This document shows, one piece after another, positions 4,360-5,511 of a stretch of DNA of 5,511 nt. The notes under the pieces were generated by a model, which searched no databases, was not told the origin of the DNA, and saw only the letters and a program-made list of their open reading frames with translations. Each line of letters begins with the position of its first letter. The first letter of the stretch is position 1. The DNA is taken from contig JAGPHL010000171.1 of assembly GCA_018055515.1 (NCBI GenBank), positions 1 through 5,511 of the forward strand. Reading direction: 5' to 3'. The position numbers and the translations under genes were made by a program. Origin of the DNA: Anaerolineae bacterium (lineage in GTDB: Bacteria > Chloroflexota > Anaerolineae > B4-G1 > SLSP01).

Positions 4360-5511
4360 CTATTGCCGGAAAGCGGGGATGCCCTCTAACGGCGCCGGCT
4401 TCTCTGTTACCGTCGCGCCGGCCTGGAACGCCACATCATCAATGAAGAAACTGCTGGGCAGCAGGGAATACTCCTTCCAGCCAGTGCGCCCCGCCTCAAA
4501 GTCGCCATTCACCAACGGGGAAAGCGGCATCTCGGCGTAAGACCTCAACACCAGCGGCAGAAAGACGTAGCTCGTCACATTCACCGAACACGATGCCGAC
4601 CAGGGACTATTGCCGCCCGCCGCGAGGGCGCGCACGCGATAGTACCAGGTCCCGCCGGGCATGTCTACCGCGTTGTACTGTTGCAGCGTACCTTCGTACA
4701 CCATCTTCGGCTGCTCAAAATAGAGCGAGGCGCTCTCTTCCAGGCGATACGCCGTCGCGCCGGTCACCGCACTCCAGGACACGGCATAGGCGCCGTCGCC
4801 ATCGGGATTGCTGATGGCGTTCAATGTCGGCGCGCTCAAGGACGAAGCCGCCACCGTCGTTGAAACGGCGTTGCTAGAGCCGCTCTGCAGCTCCCCCGCC
4901 AGGCTAAACACACGATAGTACCACGTCCCGCCCGGCTGTCCCGTCACCTGATACTGCGACGTCGCGCCAGAGTAGCGGGTCGCGGGTGAGGAGAAGCTGG
5001 CGTTGTCATCCTCCTGCAGTTTATAGCCCGTCACCCCGGCCACATCGCTCCAGTTCACCAGATAGGTGTCTGCCTGCGTCGGATTGGTGATGGTCGCCAG
5101 CACAGGCGGTTGGAGCGACACCTGCGTGGAGACGACGTTGCTCCAGTCACTCTGAACGCCGCCAGCCGTGGCGCGCACGCGGTAATACCAGGTTCCCACC
5201 GCCTGCCCTGAGATGGCGGTTTGCGTGGCCGCGCCAGAGTAGCGGGTCGCGGGCGAGGAGAAGCCGGCGTTGTCATCCTCCTGCAGCGTATAGCCCGTCG
5301 CCCCACTCACCGCCGACCAGCTTACCGAATAAGCGCCATCATTCTCCGGATTGCTGATGGCAGACAGCGTCGGCGCAGACAAGACGACGCTCTGCAACGC
5401 CGCCAGCGGAGCGATGCGGCCATAGCCGTAATTCTGATCCCATCCCGCGGGCCCCAGATCCACGGCCGTATTCTGGATCACCTGCTGCACTTGCGCGGGC
5501 GTCAGGCCCGG
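4360..5511 (-). CDS. Secreted S8 (subtilisin-like) protease, C-terminal part with three FN3-like repeats
   Basis: The last 383 codons of a gene that enters from the right edge; the frame is open to base 5511. The first residues, PGLTPAQVQQVIQNTAVD and then GYGRIAPLAAL, match the extreme C-terminal end of subtilase catalytic domains, after the active-site serine (not in the window). Three repeats of about 90 residues follow (5382-5110, 5109-4840, 4839-4567), each with a pattern of NP near the start, VxW, a central YxL(Q/E)E and GTWYYRV; they resemble fibronectin type III domains and probably bind a surface or substrate. Next comes VFLPLVLRSY (4566-4537), a segment I associate with exported Chloroflexota proteins. 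The tail has NGDFEAGRTGW and, only 11 residues later, IDDVAFQ, apparently the two ends of a longer carbohydrate-binding-like module. It acts outside the cell, so it is unlikely to be functionally tied to glpK despite the same strand. The catalytic domain cannot be verified here. Confidence 0.85.
   Translation of the reverse strand, partial: PGLTPAQVQQVIQNTAVDLGPAGWDQNYGYGRIAPLAALQSVVLSAPTLSAISNPENDGAYSVSWSAVSGATGYTLQEDDNAGFSSPATRYSGAATQTAISGQAVGTWYYRVRATAGGVQSDWSNVVSTQVSLQPPVLATITNPTQADTYLVNWSDVAGVTGYKLQEDDNASFSSPATRYSGATSQYQVTGQPGGTWYYRVFSLAGELQSGSSNAVSTTVAASSLSAPTLNAISNPDGDGAYAVSWSAVTGATAYRLEESASLYFEQPKMVYEGTLQQYNAVDMPGGTWYYRVRALAAGGNSPWSASCSVNVTSYVFLPLVLRSYAEMPLSPLVNGDFEAGRTGWKEYSLLPSSFFIDDVAFQAGATVTEKPAPLEGIPAFRQ
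4963..5037 (-). repeat. Near-identical DNA repeat, copy in FN3-like repeat 2
   Basis: This 75-base block matches 5230-5304 at 70 positions, offset by 267 bases (89 codons). It encodes the central YKLQEDDNASFSSPATRYSG segment. The high DNA identity indicates recent duplication or gene conversion. Confidence 0.93.
5230..5304 (-). repeat. Near-identical DNA repeat, copy in FN3-like repeat 1
   Basis: Partner of the block at 4963-5037, with five mismatches in 75 bases. It encodes YTLQEDDNAGFSSPATRYSG in the first repeat. The equivalent part of the third repeat has diverged (YRLEESASLYFEQPKMVYEG). Confidence 0.93.

Noticed and set aside
4963..5304. Possible CRISPR-like or mobile repeat
   Set aside because: The two 75-base copies are spaced by 267 bases within one reading frame and encode the same protein segment; they are domain repeats.

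Overview
The window looks like a piece of a moderately GC-rich bacterial chromosome, most likely from the Chloroflexota. That assignment rests on the style of the secreted protein at the right end: a subtilase tail with fibronectin-III-like repeats, followed by an LPLVLR segment that I associate with extracellular proteins of this phylum. It is an inference and has not been checked by any search. Every convincing gene lies on the minus strand, so the window reads biologically from right to left.

Layout in the direction of transcription: (1) 5511-4360, the C-terminal part of a secreted S8 (subtilisin-like) protease with three repeats and an odd C-terminal tail. (2) 4311-2791, glpK, glycerol kinase. 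(3) 2624-1098, a GlpA-like FAD-dependent glycerol-3-phosphate dehydrogenase with a C-terminal BFD-type Fe-S domain. (4) 1100-966, an AT-rich gap holding a 15-bp-arm inverted repeat and a good sigma70-like promoter. (5) 965-379, a vapB-vapC toxin-antitoxin pair with a 4-base overlap. (6) 378-275, a short gap with a weak candidate promoter. (7) 274-1, the N-terminus of a second FAD/NAD-linked oxidoreductase that runs off the left edge.

glpK, the GlpA-like gene and the second oxidoreductase form a recognisable glycerol catabolic set. GlpK phosphorylates glycerol, the GlpA-like flavoprotein oxidises glycerol 3-phosphate to dihydroxyacetone phosphate, and the second flavoprotein probably carries electrons onward. 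In related clusters (for example Thermotoga and many Firmicutes, from memory) the two oxidoreductases are adjacent and followed by a small DUF1667 gene. Here a vapBC module with its own promoter sits between them.

The main points for a second look are the vapBC interruption of the glp cluster, loss of the fourth Fe-S cysteine in the GlpA-like protein (Cys to Asp), an in-frame heptanucleotide tandem repeat inside the same gene, the inverted repeat between glp and vapBC, mosaic repeats in the protease, and a collapsed C-terminal module in the protease. I found no CRISPR array, tRNA, rRNA, transposase or clearly new defence system.
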